DNA of 39,586 bases from contig CAYMOV010000018.1 of NCBI GenBank assembly GCA_964392085.1, positions 1 to 39,586 of the forward strand, read 5' to 3'. This DNA comes from CAYMOV01 sp964392085. GTDB taxonomy: Bacteria > Oederibacteriota > Muellerivitia > Muellerivitales > Muellerivitaceae. A program made the position numbers and the translations under genes. Positions 14,982-23,649 of the stretch are shown in pieces (the stretch's first letter is position 1; each line of letters begins with the position of its first letter). Below the pieces are notes generated by a model, which was given only the letters and a program-made list of their open reading frames with translations, did not search any database and was not told the DNA's origin.

Positions 14982-16657
14982 ATGTCCCCGCCCCTGATCC
15001 CCCGACGGCCCCGGTGGGCCCTCCTGGCCTTCCTCGCCTTGGGACTCGCCCTGGCCTTCCAGGGTTCCCGGGGGATCTGGCGCCCTGACGAGGGTTATTA
15101 CCTCACCGTGGCGTCCCAGATGGCCCGCACAGGCGATTGGCTGGTCCCCCGCCTCAACGTCAACATCTTCCTGGAAAAACCCCCCCTCACCTATTGGGGG
15201 GCCCTGGCGGGCTTCAAGCTTTTGGGCGTCAACGGGTGGGGCGGCCGCCTATTCAACGGCCTTTGTTTCTTCCTCACCGTGCTTCTCGTCGCGCTCCTGG
15301 GCCGGAGGCTTTGGGGCCGCCGGGTCGGCTTCACGGCGGGCGCGGTCTACCTGACCCTCTCCCTTCCCTTTTTCGCTTCCAACATCATCACGCCCGACAC
15401 GCCCCTTACGCTTTGCGTTGCGGCCATGTGGGCCTTCTTTTATATCGGCCTCCGGGACAAGGACCGAACCTGGGCCCTGGCCCTGTCGGGCGCGGCGGTC
15501 GGTTTCGGGATCCTCGCCAAGGGCCCGGCCATCCTCATCTTCGGGGCGCCCCTTGTTCTTTATCTTTTCCGGCGGGGCCAGGTGATCCGGACGCTCAAGT
15601 CCCCCGGCCTCTACCTCGGCGCGTCTCTCGCCCTAGGGATCGGAGGGTCCTGGTACGGCTGGCTCGGAACCCATGTCCCCGGGTCCTGGGATTACATCCT
15701 GAAGGATCAGGTGACGGGACGACTCCTGACCGCGCAGTACCGCCGCAACCCCGGTTGGTTCGGGTGGACGATCTATCCGGCGGTCCTCCTGGCGGGCGGC
15801 CTGCCCTGGTCCCCGGCCTGGCTCTGGGGTCGTCAAGGCCTGAAGGGCCTACCGGTCCGGGCCTGGCGGCGGAATCCCCGGCTATGGTTCCTCGCGCTCC
15901 TGATCCTCGTGCCCCTCACCGTGCTTTGCTTGGCCCAATCCCGCCTTCCCCTCTATGTGCTTCCACTCTTCATTCCCTTGGCGCTCTTGAGCGGCCGCCA
16001 AATGGTCGGATGGCACCGAATGGGGTTGTNNNNNNNNNNNNNNNNNNNNNNNNNNNNNNNNNNNNNNNNNNNNNNNNNNNNNNNNNNNNNNNNNNNNNNN
16101 NNNNNNNNNNNNNNNNNNNNNNNNNNNNNCCCTTGGCGCTCTTGAGCGGCCGCCAAATGGTCGGATGGCACCGAATGGGGTTGTTCCCGAAGCTGTTCCT
16201 GAATTGGAAACCGATCCTCGGAGGGTGGGTGGTTTTTCTCTTGGTGCTCAAGTTGGGCGCCGCCTGGGTGCCTACCGCCCAGGACTTGCGGTCGCTTTGG
16301 GGGGAGATCAACGAAAATCCCGAATCAACCCGAACGCTCGTCTTGACGGACCAACGGGACGAGGGCCTGGGGTACTACGTGAAACGGGAACTTGAAACCG
16401 TGATGTTTGACACAATACCCTACCCGACCTTCCAGCCGCCCGATTTCCAGGATTTGGGATTGGCCAAGTTGTTCGTGGGCGGGAACCCCCGGAGCTACCT
16501 CATCTCGAAGGATCGCCTCCCTTACTTCTTGGCCTTGTTGAGCCGCTATGGGGTCGTCTGGACCAGGGACTTGTCCTTCAATCGGTGCCTCGTCACCTGC
16601 ACTCCCCCCAATAACTCAGATCGGGCACCGGCGGGTCGAACTGAAAACCCAAAGTAA
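14982..16657 (+). CDS. ArnT-like GT83 lipid-linked sugar transferase, interrupted by assembly gap
   Basis: Polytopic GT-C enzyme. The first periplasmic loop has RGIWRPDEGYYLTVASQMARTGDW (Asp36-Glu37, the catalytic-type acidic pair), then EKPPLTYWG, as in ArnT, which moves 4-amino-arabinose or another sugar from undecaprenyl phosphate onto lipid A. The frame enters the N gap at 16030 in one phase and leaves it in another. The 55 bases before the gap (15975-16029) are identical to the 55 after it (16130-16184); removing 155 bases restores a single frame of 506 residues, near ArnT length (about 550). The gene is therefore probably intact. Actual sugar and acceptor unknown. Confidence 0.82.
15975..16184. 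repeat. 55-bp duplicated contig ends around a gap
   Basis: 15975-16029 and 16130-16184 are identical (offset 155). They are best read as two overlapping contig ends that were joined by a gap instead of being merged. Confidence 0.9.
16030..16129. other. Scaffold gap (100 N)
   Basis: Exactly 100 N, the conventional size for a gap of unknown length. It lies inside the ArnT-like gene. Confidence 0.99.
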
Positions 16658-16673
16658 AGATCGGAGGAGTTCC

Positions 16674-17132
16674 TTGGAAGAATTGGCGGGTCGGGGGGAT
16701 CGGTTGAAGGCGGCTTTGTTCGATGGGCTGGTCTTGGTGGGGTTACCGGGAGTCCTGGCGGCCATCCTGGTCCCGAGGTTGTCGCAAGGCGGGTTTCACC
16801 CGGGCCAGCTTGGACCCATTGGACTGATGCTGGTGGGCCTCTGGTGCGTTTACATCTTCGTCCTGCTGGTCGTCCAAGTCCTCCTGCTCCATCGCCATGG
16901 CCAGACCCTCGGCAAGAAACTGGTGAGGGTGCGGATCGTCAAAATCGCCGACGGGACCAACGGCGGGGTGGCGACCAACGTGGTGATGCGGGTAATCGTT
17001 CCCGGCCTATTGGCGTTCATCCCCGGGATCAACGTCCTGTTCAAGCTGACCGACATCCTCTTCATCTTTCGGGACGACCGACGCTGCCTCCACGACCTCA
17101 TCGCGGGCACGAGGGTCGTGAAGGTTGAATAA
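16674..17132 (+). CDS. RDD-family membrane protein
   Basis: 152 residues from the TTG at 16674, which follows GGAGGAG by four bases; the frame is open further upstream but there it overlaps the ArnT-like gene. The features of the RDD family are present: an N-terminal GRGDRLKAALFDGLVLVG helix (R and D), HRHGQTLGKKLVRVRIVKIADG (the conserved 'GxTxGKxxxxlrvv' loop), and a terminal DDRRCLHDLIAGTRVV. About three or four membrane helices. Function of RDD proteins is mostly unknown; some act in Na+ or Li+ transport or in protein assembly. It is separated from the ArnT-like gene by 16 bases on the same strand. Confidence 0.8.
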   Translation: MEELAGRGDRLKAALFDGLVLVGLPGVLAAILVPRLSQGGFHPGQLGPIGLMLVGLWCVYIFVLLVVQVLLLHRHGQTLGKKLVRVRIVKIADGTNGGVATNVVMRVIVPGLLAFIPGINVLFKLTDILFIFRDDRRCLHDLIAGTRVVKVE

Positions 17133-17151
17133 GGTTTCTGTCTTTTTGAGT

Positions 17152-17205
17152 TAATCCCTCATTCCCGAAGGCCCTGAGGCTCTCGAAGGGCTAACCCCTC
17201 ATTCC
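17152..17205. repeat. Direct repeat flanking a palindromic motif at a convergent junction
   Basis: TAATCCCTCATTCC (17152-17165) and TAACCCCTCATTCC (17192-17205) are 14-base direct repeats, 40 bases apart with one mismatch. Between them lies CCCGAAGG...CTCGAAGGG, an imperfect hairpin with GCCCTGAG/CTC.A.GGGC pairing, similar to the 'CCCTTCGACAGGCTCAGGG' motif found between genes of many bacteria. A related CCCCTCATTCC also occurs at about 26116-26126 upstream of the sigma factor gene. It may also stop transcription between the RDD gene and the RND pump gene. Confidence 0.6.
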
Positions 17206-17214
17206 TAATTGCTT

Positions 17215-20200
17215 TTACTTTTCAGGCTCCATCTTGAGGATCTTCCTGAACCACAGCCTCACATCGTCCACCAGCTCGTAGGCCGCGGGCACCACCAGCA
17301 GGGTCAGGAAGAGCGAAGAGACCAGGCCGCCCTCGATCGCGATACCGAGGGACTGGCGGAACCTCCCCACTTCCGTCAAGGCGAAGGCCAGGGGCGCCAT
17401 GCCCACGATCAGGGCCACGGTGGTCATGAGGATCGGCCTCAGCCGGATCTTACCGGCCTGCACCAGGGCCTCGGCGCGCGGCAGGCCCTCTTTCTGGAGC
17501 TGAAGGGTGTAGTCGATCAGCAGGATCGAGTTCTTGGTCACCAACCCCAACAGCATCACCAACCCGATCATGCTGAAGATGTCGAGGTTCTGGTGCGTCA
17601 AATAGAGCGCCACGAGGGCCCCCACCATGGCCATAGGGATGGCCAACATGATGGTGAAGGGCGTCACCGGCGACTCGTAAAGGCTGGCCAACACCAGGAA
17701 GGTCAGGACGATCGCGGTCACCATGGCCACGCCCACGCTGGTCATGAGGGTCTTCTGCTCCTCGGTGTCCCCCGCGAATTCCGCCGACACGCCGAGCGGC
17801 AACTTCATCCCGTCGAGGATCGTTTGGGCGTCCTTCGAGATGGAGCTGATGGCCGCTCCCTTGCCCAACTGGCCTGAGACCTGCACAGCCCGGCTCTTGT
17901 TGTGGCGGTTGATCTTGGCGGGCCCCGCCACGTCCGAAGGGTCGGCCACGTCGGACAACCGCACGAGGTCGAAGTTCTGGTTGGGCACCAGCACCCGGGG
18001 GAACTCGCTCTTCAGGTCCCGTTGGTCGTCCTGGAGGCGCACCCGGATGTCGTATTCACGCCCGTTCTGCCTGAACTTGACCGGCTTGGCGCCGTCCACC
18101 TGGTACCGAAGTTCATTGCCCGCGTCCGCCCCCGAAACGCCGTATTGGCGGAGCTTGTCCGGGTTGAACTTGATCTGGAACTCGGGCATCCCCCCCTCGT
18201 AATCGGTGGTCATGTCCGTGAGGCCCTTGATCTTCGAGAACCGGTCCTTCAGGCCGTCCGCCAACTTCACCAGCTCGTCGTAATCGGGCCCACTGAGGAT
18301 CAGGTTGAAGGGGGCCTGGCTGTTGCCCAGGGGGTTCACGTCGCCGATGGTGGGTTGGAGATCCTCCTTCCAGGGCGCCATCTCCTTGCGGAGGGTTTCC
18401 TTCATGTCCGAGGTGCTGACCTTTCGGTCCTTGAAATCCACCATCTTCACGAAGCATTGGCCGCTGTTGGGGGCGCCGTACTGGTCCCCCGCGAAGGCGG
18501 CGACCTGGGCGATTTCCTTGTGGCCCCGGAGGAGGCGGTCCACCTTCAACACCCAATCCCCCATGCCCTGGATCGAGGTGCCGGGCTTGGCCTTGAGCAT
18601 GATCTGGAATTCCCCGGTGTCCACCGAGGGCATGAAGTTCTTGGGGATGAGGGTGAAGAGAAAGAGGCTCCCGGCGAACAGGAGCCCGGCGACCACCAGC
18701 ACCCGCCACCGGTGCCCCACGCACCAGGTCACCAGGCGGCCGTACTTTTCCACCAAACCCAGCTGGAACTTTTCGAAGGTCCGCAGGACGTAGGCGATCG
18801 GACCGTGACCGGTCTGGCCGTGTAGGCCCTCCTTCTTGATCCAATAGGCCGAGAGCAGCGGCGCCATGGTCATAGACTCGAAGAGCGACACGCCCATGGC
18901 GAAGCAGATGGTGAAGCCGAGCTGGCGGAAGAACTGCCCGATCATGCCGGACAAAAAGCCGATGGGCAAAAACACCGCGATGACCACGCTCGTGGTGGCG
19001 ATGACCGCCAGGGCAACCTGCATCGTTCCCATCAGGGCCGCCACCTTGGGATCCTCGCCCGCCTCCACGCGCCGCCAGATGTTCTCGCGCACCACGATGG
19101 CGTCGTCCACCAGGAGCCCGACCGCCAGGGACAGGGCCAAAAGGGTGATGACGTTCAGGGTGAACCCCATGACATGCATGAGGATGAAGGCGCCCGCCAG
19201 GGAGACGGGAAGGGAGGTCAGGGTCACGATGGTGGACCGGAAGCTCCCCAGGAAGAGGTATACCACCAAGGTGGTGAAGAGGATGGCCAGGCCGATGGTC
19301 TGCTCGACATCCTGCAGGCTCATGCGCACGTCACGGGCGGTCTCGTACACCACCCTCAGCTCGGCGGGCGAGCCGTTCTTCTTGAACTGCTCGTTGAGTT
19401 TCTTCACCTTGGCGTAGATGCTGTCCACCACCTTGACCTGGTTGGACTTCGACTGGCGGAACACCACGAGGAAAAGGGCGGGATCGCCGTTGACGTAGGC
19501 GAAGCTCTTGGGTTCGGCGGTGGTGTCCACCACCTTCCCCAAGCTCGACAGGGGCACCGCCACGTCGCTCCCCGCGAAGTTCACCACGGTCTTCGAGAGG
19601 CGGTCCAGGTCGCGGAACTCCCCCACGGACCGGAAAAGGAGGTCCGTCCCGTTCTTGGTGACGTTTCCCACCGGCACGTTGGCGCCGTTGGCCGCGATGC
19701 GGGCCGCCACCTGGGTGACCGACAGCCGGTGGGCGTTGAGCTTGGCGCGGTCCAGTTCCACCCGGATCTCCCGGGGAGTGCCGCCGATGATCTGGACCTG
19801 CCCCACGCCCGCCACCTGGGCCAAGGGCGCCTTGACCGCTTGGTCCGCCAGGTCGTAACCCTGGGCCGGGCCCAGGCCCGTCTTGAACGACAGGATGGCG
19901 ATGGGGATGTCCGCCGGGTCGAGGCGCTGAACGATGGGGGTGTCGATGTCCTTGGGCAGGAACGGCTTGACGTAGTCCACCTTATCCTTCACGTGGATCT
20001 CGGCCTCGCGCACGTCGGTGTCGAGGGTGAACTCGATAAAAATGAGGGAGGACCCCTCCTGGTTGGTGGAGTTGATGTTCTTGACACCCTCGACGGCGCC
20101 TAGGGCCTCCTCCAGGGGGCGGGTGACCAGGGTCTCGATCTCCTCCGGGCCCGCGCCGTCGTAGTTGGTCTGCACGAAGACGTACGGGAAATTGACGTCC

Positions 20201-20313
20201 GGGAACTGGTCCAAGCCGAGCGTTCGGAAGGACACGACGCCCAAAAGGAGGACGAGCCCCAGGATGCAGGATGCGAACACCGGCCGTTCGATGGAGAGTT
20301 TAGGTAGGTTCAC
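17215..20313 (-). CDS. RND efflux pump, HAE-1/AcrB type (second of tandem pair)
   Basis: 1032 residues, the size of an AcrB-type inner membrane pump. N-terminal MNLPKLSIERPVFA (first helix), two large periplasmic loops, and the proton-relay residues: LSLAVGLLVDDAIVVREN with Asp403-Asp404 in TM4 and GLVTKNSILLIDY (relay lysine) in TM10. It should pump hydrophobic or amphiphilic compounds out of the cell using the proton gradient in a trimer. The GTG start has GAGG upstream. It is 55 bases behind the first pump gene, and both share residue spacing through the first 410 positions, so they are an old tandem duplication. They may form a mixed trimer as MdtB and MdtC do; that is inference. Confidence 0.93.
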   Translation of the reverse strand: MNLPKLSIERPVFASCILGLVLLLGVVSFRTLGLDQFPDVNFPYVFVQTNYDGAGPEEIETLVTRPLEEALGAVEGVKNINSTNQEGSSLIFIEFTLDTDVREAEIHVKDKVDYVKPFLPKDIDTPIVQRLDPADIPIAILSFKTGLGPAQGYDLADQAVKAPLAQVAGVGQVQIIGGTPREIRVELDRAKLNAHRLSVTQVAARIAANGANVPVGNVTKNGTDLLFRSVGEFRDLDRLSKTVVNFAGSDVAVPLSSLGKVVDTTAEPKSFAYVNGDPALFLVVFRQSKSNQVKVVDSIYAKVKKLNEQFKKNGSPAELRVVYETARDVRMSLQDVEQTIGLAILFTTLVVYLFLGSFRSTIVTLTSLPVSLAGAFILMHVMGFTLNVITLLALSLAVGLLVDDAIVVRENIWRRVEAGEDPKVAALMGTMQVALAVIATTSVVIAVFLPIGFLSGMIGQFFRQLGFTICFAMGVSLFESMTMAPLLSAYWIKKEGLHGQTGHGPIAYVLRTFEKFQLGLVEKYGRLVTWCVGHRWRVLVVAGLLFAGSLFLFTLIPKNFMPSVDTGEFQIMLKAKPGTSIQGMGDWVLKVDRLLRGHKEIAQVAAFAGDQYGAPNSGQCFVKMVDFKDRKVSTSDMKETLRKEMAPWKEDLQPTIGDVNPLGNSQAPFNLILSGPDYDELVKLADGLKDRFSKIKGLTDMTTDYEGGMPEFQIKFNPDKLRQYGVSGADAGNELRYQVDGAKPVKFRQNGREYDIRVRLQDDQRDLKSEFPRVLVPNQNFDLVRLSDVADPSDVAGPAKINRHNKSRAVQVSGQLGKGAAISSISKDAQTILDGMKLPLGVSAEFAGDTEEQKTLMTSVGVAMVTAIVLTFLVLASLYESPVTPFTIMLAIPMAMVGALVALYLTHQNLDIFSMIGLVMLLGLVTKNSILLIDYTLQLQKEGLPRAEALVQAGKIRLRPILMTTVALIVGMAPLAFALTEVGRFRQSLGIAIEGGLVSSLFLTLLVVPAAYELVDDVRLWFRKILKMEPEK

Positions 20314-20368
20314 TTTAGCCTCACAGAGTTGATCAAGCCGGTCCCGGCCGAATACGTTAGCCCGGTGT

Positions 20369-23300
20369 TCATCTCGATTCCAGGTACTTGTCCAGGATGC
20401 TTTTGGGTTCCTGCCGCGCCTTCCGCCCCTGGAACCATCCGTGAACCCAACGGGGCCACCGCGACCCGTAGGGGGATGGGTCCGTCCCGAAGAGGATGCG
20501 CGAATAGAGCCGGACGTCGTCCACGATGCTGTACACCGCGGGGACGATGAGGAGCGTCAGGAAGAAGGAGGAGATCAGCCCCCCCACGACCGCCACCCCC
20601 ATGGACTGGCGGAACTTGCCCACCTCGCTGAGGGCCAGGGCCAGGGGCATCATGCCCGCCACCAGGGCCAGGGTGGTCATGAGGATGGGCCTCAGGCGGA
20701 TCCTCCCCGCCTCCCGGATGGCCTCGTTCCGCGGGAGGCCCTTCCCGATCCCCAGGAGGATGTAGTCCACCAACAGGATGGAGTTCTTCGTCACCAGGCC
20801 GAACAGCATGACGATGGCGATCATCGAGAAGATGTCCAGGGTCTTGTGGGTGATCATCAGCGCGAAGAAGGCCCCCACCACCGACATGGGGATGGCCGGC
20901 AGGATGGCGAAGGGGATGATCGGCGACTCGTAAAGGCTCGCCAGGATCATGAAGGTGAACAGGATCGCCAGGCCGACCGCGGTGACCATGCTGGTGATGA
21001 GGTCCTTCATGTCCTCCGACTGGCCCACGAACTCGTAATGGACGCCCGGGGGCAACGTCATGCCCTTCATGATCTTCTCGGCGTCGGCCTGGATGTTGCC
21101 CAGGGCCCCACCGGGCCCGATTTGGCCCGAGACCTGGATGTAGCGCGCCCGGTTCTGGCGGTTGATGGTGGAGGGGCCCTCCGTCTTGAGGGGCGTGGAA
21201 ATGTCGGCCAACCGCACCAGGTTGTGGTTCTGGTTGGGCACCCACACCCGGGGAAATTCCTTCTCGAGGTTCCGTTGGTCGTCCTCCAACCTCACCCGGA
21301 TGTCGTATTCCTGCCCGTTGTCGCGGAACTTGGCCGCCACCGTCCCCTCGACCTGGGTGCGCAGTTCCATGCCCGCGTCGATGCCCAGGACGCCCAGGTC
21401 CCGCATCCGGTTGGGGTCCAGCTTGGCCTGGAACTCCGGCTTCCCCCCGTCGAAGTTGGTCTGGACGTCCGCCAACCCCTTGATGGTCCGGAACCTCTTG
21501 ACGATCTCGTCGGTCTGGGCGATCAGGACGTTGTAATCATCCCCCACCAGGTTCAGGTTGAAGGGCGCCCAATCGCCGAAATGGCTGGCGTCGGCCACTT
21601 GGGGCTGGAGCTCGTCCCGGAAGGGCTTCAAGTCCTCCCGGACCTTGTCCTTCAGGTCCGAGGTGGTGAGCTTGCGTTCCCGGTACGGCGTCAACTTCAC
21701 GTACAGCTTGGACTTGTGGTACTCGCCCTGGTTGTTGCCCACCTCGCCCGAGGTGAAGGCCACCTCGGGGTGCATGCGGATGACCTGTTCCATGGCCATG
21801 GCGCGTTTTTCCATGGCGTCCAACGAGGTGCCGGGCGCCCCCTTGAGGAACACCACGAACTCCCCCACGTCGCTGGAGGGCATGAAGGTCTTATCCACGT
21901 GGCTCAACAGCACGCCGGAGGTGAGCATGACCGCGAGGAAAAGGGGGACGGAAAGCCACCGCCTCCAACCCACCAGGGTCCAATCGATGGTCCGGACGTA
22001 GAGTTCCTCGAGGGATTTCTGGAACCGGTCCACCAAGCCGAAGAGTCCCCGCCCCGACACGTGGCCCTGGGCGGAGCGGCGTTTTCCGGCCCAATAGGCC
22101 GACAACATGGGGCCCATGGTCATGGCCTCGAACAGCGAGACGGCCATGGCGAAGCACACGGTGAAGCCGAACTGCTTGAAGAACTGCCCCACGGTCCCCT
22201 TCAGGAAGGCGATGGGCAGGAACACGGAGATCACCACGCTGGTGGTGGCCACCACCGCCAGGGCCACCTCCAGGGTGCCCTCCAGGGCCGCTGTCTTGGA
22301 ATCGGCCCCCTCCTCGATATGCCGCCAGATATTCTCCCGCACCACGATGGCGTCGTCGATCAGCAGCCCCACGGCCAGGGACAGGGCCAGGAGCGTCATG
22401 ACGTTGACGGTGAACCCCATGGCCTGCATGAGGATGAAGGCGCCCAACAGGGAGACCGGCAACGAGGTGATGGTGATGATCGTCGAGCGGAAGCTCCCAA
22501 GGAAGGCGGTGACCACCAGCACGGTCAGGAGGATGCCCAACAGGATGGTCTGGCGCACGTCGGCGAGGTTCATCCTGACCGGCCGGGCGTCGTCGTGCAC
22601 CAGCACCAGTTGGGGGCCACCTGAGCGGGCCTTCAGGTCTTCGTTCAGCGCGGCCTCGCGGCGCATGGCTTCGTCCACCACGGCCACGGTGTTGGCGCGG
22701 GTCTGCTTATAGATATTGATGAAGAGCGCCTCCTTCCCGTTGACGAAGTTGGCGGTCTGCCGCTCCTCCAGGCCGTCCTCGACCGCCCCCAGGTCCCCCA
22801 CTGTCTTCGGCACGTCGCTGCCCAGGAAACTCACCACGGTGGACCGGAGACGGTCCAGGTCGTCGTACTGCCCCACGGACCGGAACAGGAGGTTCTTGCC
22901 GCCCTCCTCGTGTTTGCCCAAGGGGACGTTGAGGCCGTTGAGGCCGATCTTCTGGGCCACCTGGCCCGCCGAGATCTCCGCCGCGTTCAGCTTTTTCCGG
23001 TCCAGCACCACGCGGATCTCGCGCTTGGTTCCGCCGGTCACCTCCACCACGCCCACGCCGCCCACCTGGCTGAAGGCCGGCTTGACCACCTGGTCCGCCA
23101 GGTCGTAGGCGGCCGCCGGGGAGAGGTCCGACTGCAGGGCTAGCTGGATGACCGGCGCGTCCGAGGGGTCCCAACGGCGGATGACGGGCTCCTCGATGTC
23201 CTTGGGAAGCTTGGCCCGGATGTACGCCACCCGGTCCCGCACCCGCTGTTCGGCCACCTTGCTGTCGGTCTCCAGGGTGAACTGGACGGAGACCACGGAA

Positions 23301-23563
23301 TACCCCTCCAGGTTCGTGGAGGACACCTTCTTCACGCCCTCCAGGGAGGAGATCTCCTCCTCCAGGGGTTTGGACACCTGGATCTCGACCTCCTGGGGCG
23401 CCGCGCCCGGGTAGGGCGTGTTGACCATGACGTAGGGGAAGGTCACGTCGGGGAACAGGTCCACCCCGAGGGAGTTGTAGCCCATGACCCCCAGGACGAG
23501 GATCAGGACCACCACGCAGGTCACGAAGACCGGCCGCTTGATGGAAAGTTCGGGTAGGTTCAT
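20369..23563 (-). CDS. RND efflux pump, HAE-1/AcrB type (first of tandem pair)
   Basis: 1064 residues. Same architecture as the following pump: MNLPELSIKRPVFV first helix, DD pair at 403-404 in LAVGLLIDDAIVVREN, and TM10 lysine in GLVTKNSILLVDY. The C-terminus is about 30 residues longer and basic. The ATG lacks a strong ribosome binding site and is preceded by an A+T-rich hairpin element (23582-23640) that lies between it and the tolC-type gene. No gene for a membrane fusion (adaptor) protein is found in the operon, although RND pumps of this type normally need one to contact TolC. Confidence 0.93.
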   Translation of the reverse strand: MNLPELSIKRPVFVTCVVVLILVLGVMGYNSLGVDLFPDVTFPYVMVNTPYPGAAPQEVEIQVSKPLEEEISSLEGVKKVSSTNLEGYSVVSVQFTLETDSKVAEQRVRDRVAYIRAKLPKDIEEPVIRRWDPSDAPVIQLALQSDLSPAAAYDLADQVVKPAFSQVGGVGVVEVTGGTKREIRVVLDRKKLNAAEISAGQVAQKIGLNGLNVPLGKHEEGGKNLLFRSVGQYDDLDRLRSTVVSFLGSDVPKTVGDLGAVEDGLEERQTANFVNGKEALFINIYKQTRANTVAVVDEAMRREAALNEDLKARSGGPQLVLVHDDARPVRMNLADVRQTILLGILLTVLVVTAFLGSFRSTIITITSLPVSLLGAFILMQAMGFTVNVMTLLALSLAVGLLIDDAIVVRENIWRHIEEGADSKTAALEGTLEVALAVVATTSVVISVFLPIAFLKGTVGQFFKQFGFTVCFAMAVSLFEAMTMGPMLSAYWAGKRRSAQGHVSGRGLFGLVDRFQKSLEELYVRTIDWTLVGWRRWLSVPLFLAVMLTSGVLLSHVDKTFMPSSDVGEFVVFLKGAPGTSLDAMEKRAMAMEQVIRMHPEVAFTSGEVGNNQGEYHKSKLYVKLTPYRERKLTTSDLKDKVREDLKPFRDELQPQVADASHFGDWAPFNLNLVGDDYNVLIAQTDEIVKRFRTIKGLADVQTNFDGGKPEFQAKLDPNRMRDLGVLGIDAGMELRTQVEGTVAAKFRDNGQEYDIRVRLEDDQRNLEKEFPRVWVPNQNHNLVRLADISTPLKTEGPSTINRQNRARYIQVSGQIGPGGALGNIQADAEKIMKGMTLPPGVHYEFVGQSEDMKDLITSMVTAVGLAILFTFMILASLYESPIIPFAILPAIPMSVVGAFFALMITHKTLDIFSMIAIVMLFGLVTKNSILLVDYILLGIGKGLPRNEAIREAGRIRLRPILMTTLALVAGMMPLALALSEVGKFRQSMGVAVVGGLISSFFLTLLIVPAVYSIVDDVRLYSRILFGTDPSPYGSRWPRWVHGWFQGRKARQEPKSILDKYLESR

Positions 23564-23581
23564 TTTGGACTCAAGTTCTAA

Positions 23582-23640
23582 GTGTTGAGTTTTAAATTCT
23601 TAGTTTGAAACTTAAAACTAAAAATTAAGAACTCAAAACT
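23582..23640. repeat. A+T-rich inverted-repeat element C inside the efflux operon
   Basis: 59 bases almost without G+C in a G+C-rich setting. Left arm GTGTTGAGTTTTAAATTCTT (from 23582) resembles the reverse complement of the right arm, GTTTTGAGTTCTTAATTTTT, so the transcript could form a long hairpin. It lies between the tolC-type stop and the first pump start and contains no open frame. Confidence 0.7.
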
Positions 23641-23649
23641 TTTGGGTGA

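Noticed and set aside
20441..22624. 727-codon plus-strand open frame opposite the first RND pump gene
   Set aside because: It is rich in Gly, His, Arg and Pro with no known domain and lies exactly opposite a gene with clear RND motifs; an artefact of high G+C.
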